Below are positions 61,845 to 64,000 of a stretch of 64,000 nucleotides of DNA, one piece after another. The translations under genes were made by a program, and so were the position numbers. The notes beneath the pieces were generated by a model. That model was not told the origin of the DNA, made no database searches, and saw nothing but the letters and a program-made list of their open reading frames with translations. Source of the DNA: Nocardia niwae NBRC 108934 = DSM 45340 (GTDB lineage: Bacteria; Actinomycetota; Actinomycetes; Mycobacteriales; Mycobacteriaceae); contig NZ_BDCK01000038.1 in assembly GCF_001613465.1 (NCBI RefSeq), forward strand, positions 1 through 64,000, read 5' to 3'. Numbering within the stretch: position 1 is the first letter of the stretch; each line of letters starts with the position of its first letter.

Positions 61845-62957
61845 ATGCCGGGCAAGCATGAGTTTCCGGTGCAGCTGGTGCAGCCGGACGGTCGCCGCGT
61901 CCTCGATCACGAACACGCCCCGCTGATCGCCGACGTCGGCCCGGAGCAGGTGCGGGCGCTGTACGAGGACATGGTGGTCGCCCGCCGGATCGACGTCGAG
62001 GCCACCGCGCTGCAACGGCAAGGCCAGCTCGGCCTGTGGGCGCCCATGCTCGGGCAGGAGGCCGCCCAGGTCGGCTCCGCACACGCGCTGCACCCCGACG
62101 ACTACGTGTTCTGCAGCTATCGCGAGACGGCGGTCGCCTACTGCCGCGGCGTGCCGCCCACCGATCTCACCCGGCTGTGGCGCGGCGTCGCCCACCATTG
62201 CTGGGATCCGCACGCGGTGAACATGACAAATCCCAATATCGTCGTGGGCTCCCAAGGGTTGCACGCGACCGGTTACGCGTTCGCGGCCCATTTGGACGGC
62301 GCGGAGATCGCCACGATCGCCTATTTCGGCGACGGCGCCAGCAGCCAAGGCGATCTGGCCGAAGCGCTCGGGTTCGCCGCGACCTGGAGCGCGCCTGTCG
62401 TGTTCTTCTGCCAGAACAACCAGTGGGCGATCAGCGCGCCGGTGCGGGTGCAGAGCGCGACGCCGATCGCTCGCCGCGCGTACGGCTACGGCATGCCGGG
62501 CAGGCAGGTCGACGGCAACGACGTGCTCGCCGTGCTCGCGGTCACCAGGCAGGCGATCGCGCGGGCGCGCTCGGGCGGCGGCCCGTCGTTCATCGAGGCG
62601 CTCACCTACCGGATGGGTCCGCACACCACGGCGGACGATCCCACCCGTTACCGCTCGGCCGCCGAGACCGAGCAGTGGGCGCGGCGCGATCCGATCGATC
62701 GGATCCGCAGGCTGCTCGAGCGCGAGGGGCACTGGGACGACGCGTTCGCGAGCCGAGTCGCCGAGCGGTCGGACGCGGTGGCCCGAGCAGTGCGCGGCGC
62801 GACCACCGGCCTGCCCGATCCCGCGCCGAGCGAGCTGTTCGACCACGTCTACACCACCCCGCATCCGCTGATCACCGAGCAGCGGCGGGCGTACGCGGAG
62901 TACTTGGCCGGCGATCCCGGCGGGTCCTCCGCACGAGGAGAAGGAGTCCCGCGATGA
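61845..62957 (+). CDS. 2-oxoacid dehydrogenase E1 component, alpha subunit (branched-chain or pyruvate type)
   Basis: This thiamine-diphosphate subunit of 370 residues decarboxylates a 2-oxoacid. The ThDP motif is intact (FGDGASSQGD at its start, FFCQNNQWAIS at its end), as are substrate-loop residues YRMGPHTTADDP. Alpha/beta E1 subunits of this kind with an adjacent Lrp regulator are usually branched-chain 2-oxoacid dehydrogenases (BkdA), which would yield isobutyryl-CoA from valine. ATG at 61845 has GAGGAGG upstream. The next gene overlaps by four bases. Confidence 0.9.
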   Translation: MPGKHEFPVQLVQPDGRRVLDHEHAPLIADVGPEQVRALYEDMVVARRIDVEATALQRQGQLGLWAPMLGQEAAQVGSAHALHPDDYVFCSYRETAVAYCRGVPPTDLTRLWRGVAHHCWDPHAVNMTNPNIVVGSQGLHATGYAFAAHLDGAEIATIAYFGDGASSQGDLAEALGFAATWSAPVVFFCQNNQWAISAPVRVQSATPIARRAYGYGMPGRQVDGNDVLAVLAVTRQAIARARSGGGPSFIEALTYRMGPHTTADDPTRYRSAAETEQWARRDPIDRIRRLLEREGHWDDAFASRVAERSDAVARAVRGATTGLPDPAPSELFDHVYTTPHPLITEQRRAYAEYLAGDPGGSSARGEGVPR

Positions 62958-63937
62958 TCACCACCTTCGCCGCCGCGCTCAACACCGGCCTGCGCCGCGC
63001 GCTGGAGGACGATCCGAAGGTCCTGCTGATGGGCGAGGACATCGGCCGCCTCGGCGGAGTGTTCCGGGTGACCGACAGCTTGCAGAAGGACTTCGGCGAC
63101 AACCGCGTCATCGACACGCCGCTGGCCGAATCCGGCATCGTCGGAACGGCTTTCGGCATGGCGCTGCGGGGCTACCGGCCGGTGTGCGAGATCCAGTTCG
63201 ACGGGTTCGTCTATCCCGCGTTCGACCAGATCGTCTCGCACGTGGCCAAGATCAATTACCGGACGCAGGGAAAAGTGCACGCGCCCTTGACCATTCGCAT
63301 ACCGTTCGGCGGCGGCATCGGCTCGGTGGAGCACCACTCCGAGTCCCCCGAAGTGTACTTCGCGCACACCGCCGGGCTGCGCGTCGTCACACCGAGCAAT
63401 CCGGCGGACGCGTACTCGATGATCCGCGCGGCGATCGCGCTGAACGACCCGGTGATCTTCTTCGAACCCAAGCGCAGGTACTGGGACAAGGCCGAGGTCG
63501 ACTTCGCCGCGCTCGACCGCGACGGCGGCCTGCCACTGGATCGCGCGCGCGTGTGCACCACGGGTTCGGACGCGACCGTCGTCGCCTACGGCGGAACCGT
63601 GGCCACCGCGCTGTCGGCCGCGCGGATCGCCGCGCGGGAAGGACACGCGCTCGAGGTGATCGACCTGCGCAGCCTCTCGCCGATCGACTTCGACACCGTC
63701 GAGGAGTCGGTCGCCAAGACCGGGCGGCTGATCGTCACGCACGAGGCCCCGGTGTTCGCCGGGCTCGGCGCCGAGATCGCCGCGCGCATCACCGAGCGCT
63801 GCTTCTATCACCTGGAGGCGCCCGTGCTGCGCGTCGGCGGCTTCGACATCCCCTACCCCCCGGCTAAGCTCGAGAAGCACCATCTGCCCGACCCAGACCG
63901 CATTCTCGACGCGGTCGACCGTTCCCTCGCCGCGTGA
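62954..63937 (+). CDS. 2-oxoacid dehydrogenase E1 component, beta subunit
   Basis: This 327-residue partner of the preceding alpha subunit completes the E1 heterotetramer. Signature blocks are LMGEDIGRLGGVFRVT, DTPLAESGIVGTAFGMAL, RIPFGGGIGSVEHHSES, FFEPKRRYW and VTHEAPVFAGLGAEIAA. ATG at 62954 overlaps the alpha stop as ATGA. An E2 acyltransferase gene would be expected next, beyond the window edge. Confidence 0.93.
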   Translation: MITTFAAALNTGLRRALEDDPKVLLMGEDIGRLGGVFRVTDSLQKDFGDNRVIDTPLAESGIVGTAFGMALRGYRPVCEIQFDGFVYPAFDQIVSHVAKINYRTQGKVHAPLTIRIPFGGGIGSVEHHSESPEVYFAHTAGLRVVTPSNPADAYSMIRAAIALNDPVIFFEPKRRYWDKAEVDFAALDRDGGLPLDRARVCTTGSDATVVAYGGTVATALSAARIAAREGHALEVIDLRSLSPIDFDTVEESVAKTGRLIVTHEAPVFAGLGAEIAARITERCFYHLEAPVLRVGGFDIPYPPAKLEKHHLPDPDRILDAVDRSLAA

Positions 63938-63967
63938 GGCGAGCTGCGCCGTAATGCGAGGTGCCGC

Positions 63968-64000
63968 GTGGAAAACCAGGCCCGCCAGGATCTTCCGGCG
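63968..64000 (+). CDS. Possible start of a downstream gene, cut by the window edge
   Basis: GTG at 63968, with GAGGTG six bases upstream, opens a frame to the edge (11 codons). An ATG at 63954 in another frame is also open. In this position an E2 lipoyl acyltransferase (bkdC) is expected, but too little sequence is visible to say. Confidence 0.25.
   Translation, partial: MENQARQDLPA

Overview
This is a GC-rich chromosomal window from a mycolic-acid actinomycete, most probably Nocardia or a close relative. The genus is an inference from three things: the gene order argS-lysA-hom-thrC-thrB-rho-rpmE-prfA-prmC-tsaC-wecA-atpIBEFHAGDC-murA-rrn, which is the mycobacterial/nocardial order; a mycobacterial-type rRNA leader; and separate atpF and atpH genes, which are fused in mycobacteria. 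There is no phage, integrase, insertion sequence or CRISPR array.

Region 1 (1-25.5 kb) is conserved core on the minus strand. It runs from argS down through lysine/threonine synthesis (lysA, hom, thrC, thrB), Rho, ribosomal protein L31, release factor 1 and its methylase, a tRNA threonylcarbamoylation enzyme, a wall-polysaccharide initiating transferase, the complete F1Fo ATP synthase, a corrinoid adenosyltransferase and MurA. It ends at the promoter and leader of an rRNA operon whose 16S gene lies just off the left edge.

Region 2 (25.5-39 kb) is more variable and is bracketed by tRNA-Arg(CCG) and tRNA-Cys(GCA), with the DUF3105 and DUF305 membrane-protein genes just outside. It holds small secreted proteins (a four-cysteine paralogue pair), apparent DUF397 remnants, an L,D-transpeptidase-like protein, a roughly 92-bp tandem repeat, an NTF2-like gene behind a 38-bp palindrome, a Tat-exported metallophosphatase, and a ferric-iron ABC transporter with a probable IdeR/DtxR box.

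Region 3 (39-64 kb) is dominated by branched-chain (valine) catabolism. A minus-strand operon encodes methylmalonate-semialdehyde dehydrogenase, acyl-CoA dehydrogenase, 3-hydroxyisobutyryl-CoA hydrolase, 3-hydroxyisobutyrate dehydrogenase and enoyl-CoA hydratase. About 1.5 kb away and divergent lies icmF, a fused B12-dependent isobutyryl-CoA mutase. The right edge carries the E1 alpha and beta subunits of a branched-chain 2-oxoacid (or pyruvate-type) dehydrogenase divergent from an Lrp-family regulator. The promoters of the mmsA operon and icmF share a 21-bp element with the core GACGTC, matching at 19 of 21 positions. This suggests one repressor controls both exits from isobutyryl-CoA. The corrinoid adenosyltransferase in region 1 could supply the IcmF cofactor. 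Other genes here are a MarR regulator, an Hsp70/actin-fold membrane protein, an SNF2 helicase with a SWIM zinc-finger partner, a mercaptopyruvate sulfurtransferase, a BenE transporter, an SDR and an amidohydrolase.

All assignments come from reading the sequence and recalling protein families; no database search was run.
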